DNA of 64,000 nt from ANME-2 cluster archaeon (GTDB taxonomy: Archaea; Halobacteriota; Methanosarcinia; Methanosarcinales; Methanocomedenaceae), in NCBI GenBank assembly GCA_019429385.1, contig JAHYIS010000002.1:62001-126000 (forward strand). Direction: 5' to 3'. Positions within the stretch are counted from its first letter, which is position 1. Every line of letters starts with the position of its first letter. The notes under the pieces are model-generated. The model was given only the letters and a program-made list of their open reading frames with translations. It ran no database searches and had not been told where the DNA came from. The position numbers and the translations under genes were made by a program. This document shows positions 53,440-60,392 of this stretch, in pieces.

Positions 53440-54204
53440 ATGAAACGCAGCAATACTAAAAAAATTCTCTATGTAGCTACCGTTCTTGTAATACTTGCAG
53501 CCATTGGTATCATTTTCTTCAATGCACCCGTACCTATAAACCCGGGTGAGCGGGGCACTTATACTGATTCCCAGGGTCAGGTGCAGTATATATCCACCGA
53601 TGCCCAGTGGACAAATTATGTATTCAGTTTCCATATTGCCTATTTCCATATCGCTATTGCACTAACAGCATACCTGGCATTCCTGCTGGTATTTATTTTC
53701 AGCATACTCTATCTAATAAAAGGCAAGCAGGAATGGGACATTAAAGCTGCTGCGTCGGCTGAGGTAGGAGTCCTGTTCGGAGGACTTACCCTGATAACCG
53801 GTTCCATCTGGGGGGGAGGTGCCTGGGGACATTACTGGCCACCCGGAGATGTGAGGCTTAATACATCACTGGTTCTCTTCTTCATTTACCTCGCCTACCT
53901 GATGATCCGGCAAGCTGTGGACTCTCCAGAGAAGCAAGCGCGTCTGTGTGCTGTATTCGGGGTGATAGGTTTCATCAGTGTCCCTATCAGTTTCATGAGC
54001 ATCCGTATCTGGTCATCGGCCACAACCCACCCAACAGTTCTGGGCCCGGGCGGAGGCGGTATGACCGGCAGTGCAGTTATTGTTCCTATGGTGGTCAATG
54101 TGGTTGCATTTGTGCTGCTGTGTATCTCATTGATAATTTATAAAGTTGATAATGTAAATCTGCGCGAAGAACTGATGGCTGCAAAAGATAAAAAGGGTGT
54201 TTAG
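53440..54204 (+). CDS. CcmC-like haem-handling membrane protein (cytochrome c maturation)
   Basis: About 254 residues and six membrane segments. The Trp-rich haem motif appears as GSIWGGGAWGHYWPPGDVRL, with flanking histidines in FSFHIAYFHIA and TTHPTVLGP. CcmC presents haem on the outer side for attachment to CcmE and then c-type cytochromes. No other ccm genes and no CXXCH cytochrome lie in the window. ATGs at 53416 and 53431 are alternative starts; the chosen one follows AGGGATGA. Confidence 0.85.
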   Translation: MKRSNTKKILYVATVLVILAAIGIIFFNAPVPINPGERGTYTDSQGQVQYISTDAQWTNYVFSFHIAYFHIAIALTAYLAFLLVFIFSILYLIKGKQEWDIKAAASAEVGVLFGGLTLITGSIWGGGAWGHYWPPGDVRLNTSLVLFFIYLAYLMIRQAVDSPEKQARLCAVFGVIGFISVPISFMSIRIWSSATTHPTVLGPGGGGMTGSAVIVPMVVNVVAFVLLCISLIIYKVDNVNLREELMAAKDKKGV

Positions 54205-54255
54205 CAAAAGTTCACCCTCCGGAGATAGAGACCTGGTGAGCCCGTTGCAGCGTGT

Positions 54256-54786
54256 TTATACTTCCTTGACTACCTTTCCCTGTTCATGAGGTACTATCTT
54301 CAGTTTCCCGCCCGGAAATTCCCGTGTCAGGGATTCAATACCTCTTGCAGTGTTCACGCGGTCAAGGAACACTGCCAGGGCTGCTATCTCTGAATGGGGC
54401 TGGCTACCGACAGCCACGTTCCAGTCCGCAGCCTGGTATATGTCAGGGGGCACCTTTTCCGCACCTACCACTACCATCAAAGAGCTTTCCTTTGAAATCT
54501 CATCAATAACATCAGGCAGGTTCTGCCCGTACATGGTCAGGTGAACAACGCGGCCTCCCTCGTCTTTCCAGGTGCGCACCTCCTGTTTCCATGAATCCAC
54601 GGTTCTGGCAAAGAAGCTGCCGCCCCAGCGACCTGCAACTTCGTTGAGGCTGTTGATCACTCCTTTATCGTTCGATGCCAGCAGCATTCCACTGGCCCCC
54701 AGTGCCCGTGCGGTAAGTCCTACATGGGTGGTGACACGCTGGTCTCTTTCGGGACGGTGGCCGAGGCGCAGTATAACAGTGTTCAT
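54256..54786 (-). CDS. trm56: tRNA (cytidine(56)-2'-O)-methyltransferase aTrm56
   Basis: About 176 residues, the SPOUT-class enzyme that methylates C56 of archaeal tRNA. Motifs: VILRLGHRPERDQRVTTHVG at the start, MYGQNLPDVI, VVGAEKVPPDIYQ and VGSQPHSEIAALAVFLD (SPOUT knot). The start ATG fits the family N-terminus; one six codons upstream is possible. It follows the beta-CASP gene closely, in one unit. Confidence 0.94.
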   Translation of the reverse strand: MNTVILRLGHRPERDQRVTTHVGLTARALGASGMLLASNDKGVINSLNEVAGRWGGSFFARTVDSWKQEVRTWKDEGGRVVHLTMYGQNLPDVIDEISKESSLMVVVGAEKVPPDIYQAADWNVAVGSQPHSEIAALAVFLDRVNTARGIESLTREFPGGKLKIVPHEQGKVVKEV

Positions 54787-54806
54787 ATCAATAGGATCCG
54801 GCATAA

Positions 54807-56042
54807 TTACATATATATCTGGTCACCGTTATCGGGTGCAATTGCTTTGACTTCCATGTTCTCATTGATCCATGCTGCGAACTCGGATGTCCGGTCACCG
54901 TGCATGCATATTATGACCTGGCATCCTCTATCAACCTGGTCCTGTACCATTTCCTTCAATCCGGAATCGCTGCTGTGTGCCGAGAAATCATATAATTCCA
55001 GTTTAGCAATAAGGGGTATTATCTTTCCTTTATCTTCATAATGCCCCCGTTCAAGTGCCATACGTCCATTGGTCCCTTCAACCTGGTATCCTGTCAGCAT
55101 GACCTTTGACCTGGGGTCGCTGTGTAATTGTTTCAGGTAATACAGTGCCGGACCACCGTTCAACATGCCTGCGGTCGTTACGATGACGCCGGGCTCGTCC
55201 AGTACATTTCTTCTTACCCTGCTATCCACAGGATTTGCGAACTTGAAGGCCTTATCAAGCCTTGCAGGGTCTTTCAGGTAATCAGGATGTTTTTTGAATA
55301 TTTTATACACGTCCTTTCCCATGCCGTCAACCCATGACCGTATGCCGTATTTCTCCAGTATCATGAGCACTTCCTGGGTTCGTCCGATGGCAAATGCGGG
55401 TATTATTGCCCAACCGCCATTGTCAACGGTCGCTTTGATAGAGTCTGCAAACGCTGCCTCAAGTTTTGGCCTGGGGCTGTGTTCAATGCCGTAATAGGTA
55501 CTCTCGACAATCGCGATGTCGGCAACGGGCAATTTCTCTGCCGGTGCAAGCAGGTTGGTGTCACGGTTGTCCACATCTCCTGTATAGAGCAGACTGCCGG
55601 TCTTATTTTCAAGGTATATTGATGACGAGCCCGGGATATGTCCTGCATCATACAGGGTGGCTTCATATCCCGAGGCATCAAAGGGGGTGCCGTAGTCCAC
55701 CGTGCTGGTATGCAATTCAAAGTCCCTGATATCTTCTATGATAAATGGCAGAACATGTCCCTCTGCATTAGCTATCTTCATGGTGTCTTTTGCCAGGAGC
55801 GCTGTCAGGTCCTTTGTTACAGGGGTCATGAACACGCCGGGCTTCATGTCCATCAGGTTAGGCACCACACCGCAGTGGTCCAGGTGACCGTGGGACACAA
55901 TGATCGAGTCGGGTTGCACGCCGCCTATCGGATACTGGGGCGGGTCTGAGGGTTTCATGCCATAGTCAAGCAGGATATTATCGTCCACTACCACAGCCGA
56001 GCGGCCGACCTCTCCGGCTCCTCCAAGAAATCGCAGGTTAAT
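54807..56042 (-). CDS. Archaeal beta-CASP metallo-beta-lactamase nuclease (aCPSF2-like), apparent ATT start
   Basis: A 411-residue MBL/beta-CASP nuclease without KH domains. Motifs: VSHGHLDHCG (HxHxDH), DAGHIPGSS, YTGDVD, the beta-CASP FAIGRTQE and DFSAHSSDSGL, and MHGDRTSEFA. Family members are RNA endo- or 5' exonucleases. The usual N-terminus FLGGAxEVGRSA is fully encoded (NLRFLGGAGEVGRSA) but has no ATG, GTG or TTG between it and an in-frame TGA; an ATT stands at the expected position, 4 bases after GAGGCGAT. A GTG inside (55994) would delete strand 1. It is co-transcribed with trm56. Confidence 0.88.
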   Translation of the reverse strand: MNLRFLGGAGEVGRSAVVVDDNILLDYGMKPSDPPQYPIGGVQPDSIIVSHGHLDHCGVVPNLMDMKPGVFMTPVTKDLTALLAKDTMKIANAEGHVLPFIIEDIRDFELHTSTVDYGTPFDASGYEATLYDAGHIPGSSSIYLENKTGSLLYTGDVDNRDTNLLAPAEKLPVADIAIVESTYYGIEHSPRPKLEAAFADSIKATVDNGGWAIIPAFAIGRTQEVLMILEKYGIRSWVDGMGKDVYKIFKKHPDYLKDPARLDKAFKFANPVDSRVRRNVLDEPGVIVTTAGMLNGGPALYYLKQLHSDPRSKVMLTGYQVEGTNGRMALERGHYEDKGKIIPLIAKLELYDFSAHSSDSGLKEMVQDQVDRGCQVIICMHGDRTSEFAAWINENMEVKAIAPDNGDQIYM

Positions 56043-56217
56043 GTATATCGCCTCTCAAAATTTTCAGGTTTAAATATAGGTTAAAGGATACTTAACGGTT
56101 GTCGACGGTTGTGGAACTGTAGTAGTCTCATGCAACGATGTTGATATGAGTGAAAATGGCACGGTGAGCAGGTTGAAAGTGTTCTCATTCATTATGTTTG
56201 CTGGAACTATCTCATTT

Positions 56218-56259
56218 CCCCCTCAATGAACCCTTCAACGCTCTTAATATTTGAGGGGG
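56218..56259. repeat. 9-bp inverted repeat CCCCCTCAA ... TTGAGGGGG
   Basis: Perfect arms around a 24-base loop, overlapping the end of the remnant ORF. It may be a leftover terminator. The rest of 56043-56243 shows no gene. Confidence 0.5.
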
Positions 56260-56396
56260 GTCAGGTGGTAGAGTTTGTAGACGAGCTGGTCTATTTGGTT
56301 TTCAAGGGGTTTTATACGGGCTTGTTTTTGTGGGATTTCGATATGATCTAAGTCTTTCATGAGTGATGCAAATTTTCCTGATAATTCGCCCCATCT
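56244..56396 (-). pseudogene. Remnant of the C-terminus of a type II/IIG DNA methylase-restriction protein
   Basis: On the complement an open frame of about 50 codons reads WGELSGKFASLMKDLDHIEI ... ENQIDQLVYKLYHLTPLKY and stops. The segment QIDQLVYKLYxLT is the typical end of large type IIG/Eco57I-like methylase-nucleases. No upstream part remains (in-frame TGA at 56397), so this is a decayed fragment. Confidence 0.5.
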
Positions 56397-56485
56397 TCAT
56401 GAGTTAAAATTGTTAAATCAGAAGTCATGGTAAATTGATATTCGAACATTGTCCATTCATTTTCAAAATTGTTATATTATTCGGA

Positions 56486-56665
56486 TTATTTCTTCCTGTA
56501 AACATTTAATCCGATTTTGATATCTTCCTTATCGGAAATTGACTGATTGCCCTCACTCGAAGCAATTATAATAGTTTTGCCAGAGGATGATGGCCCGAAT
56601 TCTTTTGTCAAGTCCACTTTTATTGTTAAAATATTCCCGTCCTGTGTCATTTCAACGTTCTTCAT
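56486..56665 (-). CDS. Conserved 59-residue protein of unknown function
   Basis: The frame reads MKNVEMTQDGNILTIKVDL, then KEFGPSSSGKTIIIASSEGN and ends KIGLNVYRKK. I recall a small family of this length in archaea and bacteria with the same FGPSxSGKTIIIAS and IGLNVYRK motifs, but its role is unknown. It is too short for normal gene-length cut-offs. It stands alone in a 1.1-kb gene-poor stretch. Confidence 0.75.
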   Translation of the reverse strand: MKNVEMTQDGNILTIKVDLTKEFGPSSSGKTIIIASSEGNQSISDKEDIKIGLNVYRKK

Positions 56666-56820
56666 AATGTAATAACCATCCTTTTATATTTCGTGTGTTT
56701 TTGCATGAACTTTGTTAAAATTGTATTTAACCCTTCTCAATCTATAAAGCTGCAAATCTTTTTGGGAGTAAGGTTTACTTTATAGTTTCATTCGGCGTGT
56801 TTTATTCATACATCCTTGTA

Positions 56821-56850
56821 CTTTGCGTCCTTCGCGCTCTTTGCGGTGCC
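56821..56850. repeat. Three 9-bp units of CTTTGCGNT type
   Basis: CTTTGCGTC, CTTCGCGCT and CTTTGCGGT lie in tandem. Similar CTTTGCGTCCTTCGCG strings are dispersed in many prokaryotic intergenic regions; the reason is unclear to me. The rest of 56666-57143 is AT-rich and holds no recognisable gene. Confidence 0.5.
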
Positions 56851-57143
56851 CAGTTTTATCTTTTCATAGCAAAAACCGTGTCGGGTTGGTTTGTAATGCC
56901 AGCATCAAATGTTCTTATGCCCTCTATGTATCTTTTCCATTTCAGGGTAATTCATCTTATTTTAATGCAGGGGAATACATTATGTGCATTAAGGAAAAGT
57001 TATACTGAAGAATAACTTGATTCTCTGATATATCCAATAAAAATCCAATTGTCACCACCAGAAAATATTTATGTCAGTAATACTTTAGTAGTCTAAATAC
57101 AACCCACAGTAATATTTGCCCCTTATTCAGGAGATATGATCAG

Positions 57144-57953
57144 ATGATAGGCGGATTTAATGAAGAACAAATAAGGCGGTACTCCCGCCATATCATACTT
57201 GCCGAAGTTGGCGGTAAAGGACAGAGAAAACTGCTGGACTCAAAAGTGCTGTGTATCGGCGCAGGAGGGCTTGGTGCCCCCATTATCCAGTACCTGGCTG
57301 CAGCCGGAGTAGGCACGCTCGGTCTTGTGGATGATGACGTGGTAGACCTGAGCAATCTGCAGCGCCAGGTCATACACGGCGGGAACGTAAATAAGTCCAA
57401 AGTACTCTCGGCTGCCGAGTTCGTGGAACGGCTGAACCCTGACGTGAAGGTCATACCCTACGAGACCAGAATAAATGCCAGTAATGTCATGGATATTATC
57501 AAGGACTACGATATTGTAGTCGACGGTTCAGACAATTTTGCCACACGGTATATGGTGAACGATGCCTGCGTGCTGACCAACACGCCACTGTCCCACGGCA
57601 GTATCTTCAGGTTCGAGGGGCAGGTCACGACCATTGTACCGGGAAAAGGACCCTGCTACCGCTGCCTGTTCGAACATGCGCCTCCTCCGGGCATGGTGCC
57701 GTCCTGCCAGGAAGCAGGTGTGCTGGGTGTGCTGCCCGGTATCATTGGTGTCATCCAGGCTACGGAAGTTGTGAAATACCTGCTCGGTATCGGCGAGCTG
57801 CTCGTGGGCAGGATGATATATTACGATGCACTCAACATGACCTTTGATGAGATCAAGATTCGAAAGAACCCCCAGTGCCCGGTCTGCGGTGACGAGCCGA
57901 AAATAGACAGTATACAGGAAGAACTGTACGGGGAATCGTGCAGGATATGGTGA
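57144..57953 (+). CDS. E1-like ThiF/MoeB/HesA-family adenylyltransferase
   Basis: The 269-residue protein has ADP-binding GAGGLGAP (39-46), VDDDVVDLSNLQRQ, VDGSDNFATRYMVND and the two zinc CxxC pairs (CYRC; CPVC). PSCQEAGVLGVLPG is in the usual place of the family. It adenylates the C-terminal glycine of a ubiquitin-like sulfur carrier (MoaD, ThiS or SAMP). No such carrier lies next to it, but a TusA-like gene does, 17 bases downstream. Confidence 0.93.
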   Translation: MIGGFNEEQIRRYSRHIILAEVGGKGQRKLLDSKVLCIGAGGLGAPIIQYLAAAGVGTLGLVDDDVVDLSNLQRQVIHGGNVNKSKVLSAAEFVERLNPDVKVIPYETRINASNVMDIIKDYDIVVDGSDNFATRYMVNDACVLTNTPLSHGSIFRFEGQVTTIVPGKGPCYRCLFEHAPPPGMVPSCQEAGVLGVLPGIIGVIQATEVVKYLLGIGELLVGRMIYYDALNMTFDEIKIRKNPQCPVCGDEPKIDSIQEELYGESCRIW

Positions 57954-57970
57954 AAACGGAGTGATAGAAT

Positions 57971-58198
57971 ATGGCAACAGCGAAACTTGACCTGAAGGGC
58001 GAAGAGTGCCCCTTCACCTTTGTAAAGACAAAACTGAAACTTGAAGAACTGGAATCGGGCGACACACTTGTTGCAACCTATGACCATGAGCCTGCTATCG
58101 GGAACGTGCCCCGTAGTTTAAAGGCCGAGGGTCATAAGATCATCAGTATCGAGGAGATTGGAACCGGAGTTTGGGATATTACGATAGAGAAGGCGTGA
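57971..58198 (+). CDS. TusA-like sulfur-carrier protein
   Basis: The 75-residue protein has the TusA/YedF fold with LDLKGEECPFTFVKTK; the cysteine before Pro (Cys14) is the persulfide carrier. Family function is sulfur relay to tRNA thiolation, molybdopterin or sulfur oxidation. The FTF after CP replaces the usual MP. It is co-directional with the MoeB-like gene, likely one operon. Confidence 0.92.
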   Translation: MATAKLDLKGEECPFTFVKTKLKLEELESGDTLVATYDHEPAIGNVPRSLKAEGHKIISIEEIGTGVWDITIEKA

Positions 58199-58225
58199 AA
58201 GGCTATATGGTTTTTTTCATGCCTT

Positions 58226-58648
58226 TCAACCCTTTATTTTTTCCAGTAAAGTCCGGACCTTGTTTAATATCACTTTTTTGTATATTTCAGGTTGTGTTAT
58301 GTTGAACAGGGAAATACCGTCAACATACCAGGCTACTTCATTGACCAGCTTTTTATCTTGAAGTTCATCTATCAGGAACTTCAGTTTACTGACATCATCC
58401 ATAGCCTGTCTCCAATCTCCGCCGCTGTTGATATCATAGTCTTCTCCTTTGGAGAAAAGGTCCCATTTTTTCAGGGCGAAGGCGTACGTTTGAAGCCACT
58501 GCACATCGTCCCTGGATACATTTCCAAATCCAGGTGTCCCTTTGTATGCCGTTTTCTGCAGCTTCCTTGCAAGCGATGCAATTTCAGCAAAGGTCAGTGT
58601 GTTATTGTCAACCTTTTCAAGGAGTTCATTGATTTCAATTACACTCAT
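58226..58648 (-). CDS. Hypothetical helical protein
   Basis: A 140-residue, mainly helical soluble protein (MSVIEINELLEKVDNNTLTF, then KWDLFSKGEDYDIN and DVSKLKFLIDELQDKK). No family recognised, no signal and no membrane helix. It is convergent with tusA and shares no operon with the PAS gene upstream. Confidence 0.55.
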   Translation of the reverse strand: MSVIEINELLEKVDNNTLTFAEIASLARKLQKTAYKGTPGFGNVSRDDVQWLQTYAFALKKWDLFSKGEDYDINSGGDWRQAMDDVSKLKFLIDELQDKKLVNEVAWYVDGISLFNITQPEIYKKVILNKVRTLLEKIKG

Positions 58649-58745
58649 TCATAATGAGATTGTACTGTTATCGCACAAATATCTTTTGAAAGGCCTCCCT
58701 GAACTGAACAACAGGTATTCGGTAAGGATAATGACGCTTTGTTAC

Positions 58746-59246
58746 TTACATTCCGAATACACGTTTCTTCTCGGCCTGATCATTGTTACCATCTCCTATG
58801 GCAGACAAAATCGATTCAAGTTTGTTTTTTTCGTCATCTATCTGCCTCATGCCCACTTTCAGTGATTCTTCAGCTTGTTTGCGCTCAGTAATGTTCTCGA
58901 TCTGTAAGATAAAATAGAGCGGTGTATTATTTGTATCCCTGACCAGAGAAACAGAGAGATTGATCCAGATGATCTCATCATCTTTCCGGAGGTAGCGTTT
59001 TTCCATGTTGTACGTACGGATGGTACCCTGGAGCATCTGTCGCACATATTCAAGATCAGCTTTAAGGTCATCTTTATGCGTAATGGTCTTGATATCTAAT
59101 GCAAGCAGTTCCTGTTCAGTATACCCGATCATCTCACATAATGACGAGTTGGCCCTGAGCCATTTTCCATCAGTACCCACTAAAGCCATTCCGATGGCAC
59201 ATTGCTCAAACGCCAGTTGAAACGAGATTTCACACTCCCCCACCAT
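58746..59246 (-). CDS. Stand-alone PAS/PAC-domain protein, possibly truncated sensor
   Basis: The 166-residue protein is one PAS domain with PAC (FEQCAIGMALVGTDGKWLRA, EMIGYTEQELLALDIKTIT, KRYLRKDDEIIWINLSVSLV, ENITERKQAEESL). After a coil (DDEKNKLESILSAIGDG) it stops at once, where larger sensor kinases enter a further PAS or kinase domain. It may be the surviving N-terminus of a kinase or a real single-PAS signalling protein. Confidence 0.75.
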   Translation of the reverse strand: MVGECEISFQLAFEQCAIGMALVGTDGKWLRANSSLCEMIGYTEQELLALDIKTITHKDDLKADLEYVRQMLQGTIRTYNMEKRYLRKDDEIIWINLSVSLVRDTNNTPLYFILQIENITERKQAEESLKVGMRQIDDEKNKLESILSAIGDGNNDQAEKKRVFGM

Positions 59247-59347
59247 TTTTTTAGACTTTGCCTATGTTATTTAGGCTGACTCCATGTAATTAATACATTT
59301 ATTACTCAACAATATATATTGTGGTTTGAAAAACATGCAATGTTACA

Positions 59348-60388
59348 TCACTCTCCCATATCCGGCATTACCTTGACGAGCCCGTGCAGCACCACTGCTA
59401 TCCCGACATACCACACATAATCCATGATACCCACACCCGACCCGGCGGCCAGCAACGCCACCAGGTTCAATGGCGGCACAGGTAGCAATCCTGAAAGTAG
59501 TACCAGTACCACGAACACGACCGAGAACACCAGATGTACAGCCGAACGCTGCTTGAAATAGAGGGACAACAGCGACCCTGCCTGCACCAGTATCAGGGTT
59601 ACCAGTGCCAGGAACAGTAGTATCTCTACAGGATGATATACAGGTATCCGGTTCAATTCCAGCAACATTATCCACACGGCCGCCTGCATCGGTGCTATCA
59701 ACACCATAACCAGCATTTTGCCGTATATCACGTCAGAGAACTTCAGAGGACTGGCCTTGAGCATGTCCAGCGTGCCCAGTTCATATTCTTCAGTTATCAT
59801 ATCTATTATCATACCACCAGAGAGGAATGCGGGCAACAGGATGAGCAGGGGCACCAGTACCGTATATTTGAACTCAAAGAATTTGGATACATCCTTAATA
59901 TCACCAGGCAGATCTACCTCCAGCACACTCACACCCCTGTCCCTGCGCAGCTTCTCCTGAAACAGCTCCAGTGCTTTTTTTATCTGCACACTCACCAGGG
60001 TACTCTTGAAATTGCCGGATGGCAGGAACACGTCAAGTCGAACAGGTCTTACAGGGTCATCAGGTGCATCAAGGATATTTATCACCCCGTCCACGCTGCC
60101 CTCCTGTAGTGCTTTCTGGGCATCCCATAAAGTGCCATATCGTTTTACTCTTATGTGGTCCCTCATCAGGTCAACAAGGTCATCTGAAGTTTCACTACCT
60201 CCACCCACTACACCTACCTTCAGGAATTCTGACACGTGGGGACTGATGGCCTCAGGTGAGAACATGACAGCAAAACCCACAGACATGAATGCAGAAAATG
60301 AGGCCACGAACAACTGTATCAACACTGCGATCACCAGTGTCTTCTCAGTAAGCAGCATACGTCCTTCCCGCTTTGCTACCACACCCAT
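59348..60388 (-). CDS. ABC-2-type transporter permease
   Basis: About 346 residues. The layout is that of ABC-2 permeases: an N-terminal TM (TLVIAVLIQLFVASFSAFM), a 160-residue extracytoplasmic part and five or more TM segments in the second half (YTVLVPLLILLPAFLSGGMIIDMITEEYE is the typical core). ITEEYELGTLDMLKASPLKFSD is a marker of the group. The start ATG follows GGTAGAGGC; an upstream GTG is possible. It lies just after the larger permease gene; no ATPase gene is in the window. Confidence 0.85.
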   Translation of the reverse strand: MGVVAKREGRMLLTEKTLVIAVLIQLFVASFSAFMSVGFAVMFSPEAISPHVSEFLKVGVVGGGSETSDDLVDLMRDHIRVKRYGTLWDAQKALQEGSVDGVINILDAPDDPVRPVRLDVFLPSGNFKSTLVSVQIKKALELFQEKLRRDRGVSVLEVDLPGDIKDVSKFFEFKYTVLVPLLILLPAFLSGGMIIDMITEEYELGTLDMLKASPLKFSDVIYGKMLVMVLIAPMQAAVWIMLLELNRIPVYHPVEILLFLALVTLILVQAGSLLSLYFKQRSAVHLVFSVVFVVLVLLSGLLPVPPLNLVALLAAGSGVGIMDYVWYVGIAVVLHGLVKVMPDMGE

Positions 60389-60392
60389 GCCT

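Noticed and set aside
56797-57015. 72-codon plus-strand frame
   Set aside because: No ribosome site or recognisable motif; it runs through the CTTTGCGNT tandem.
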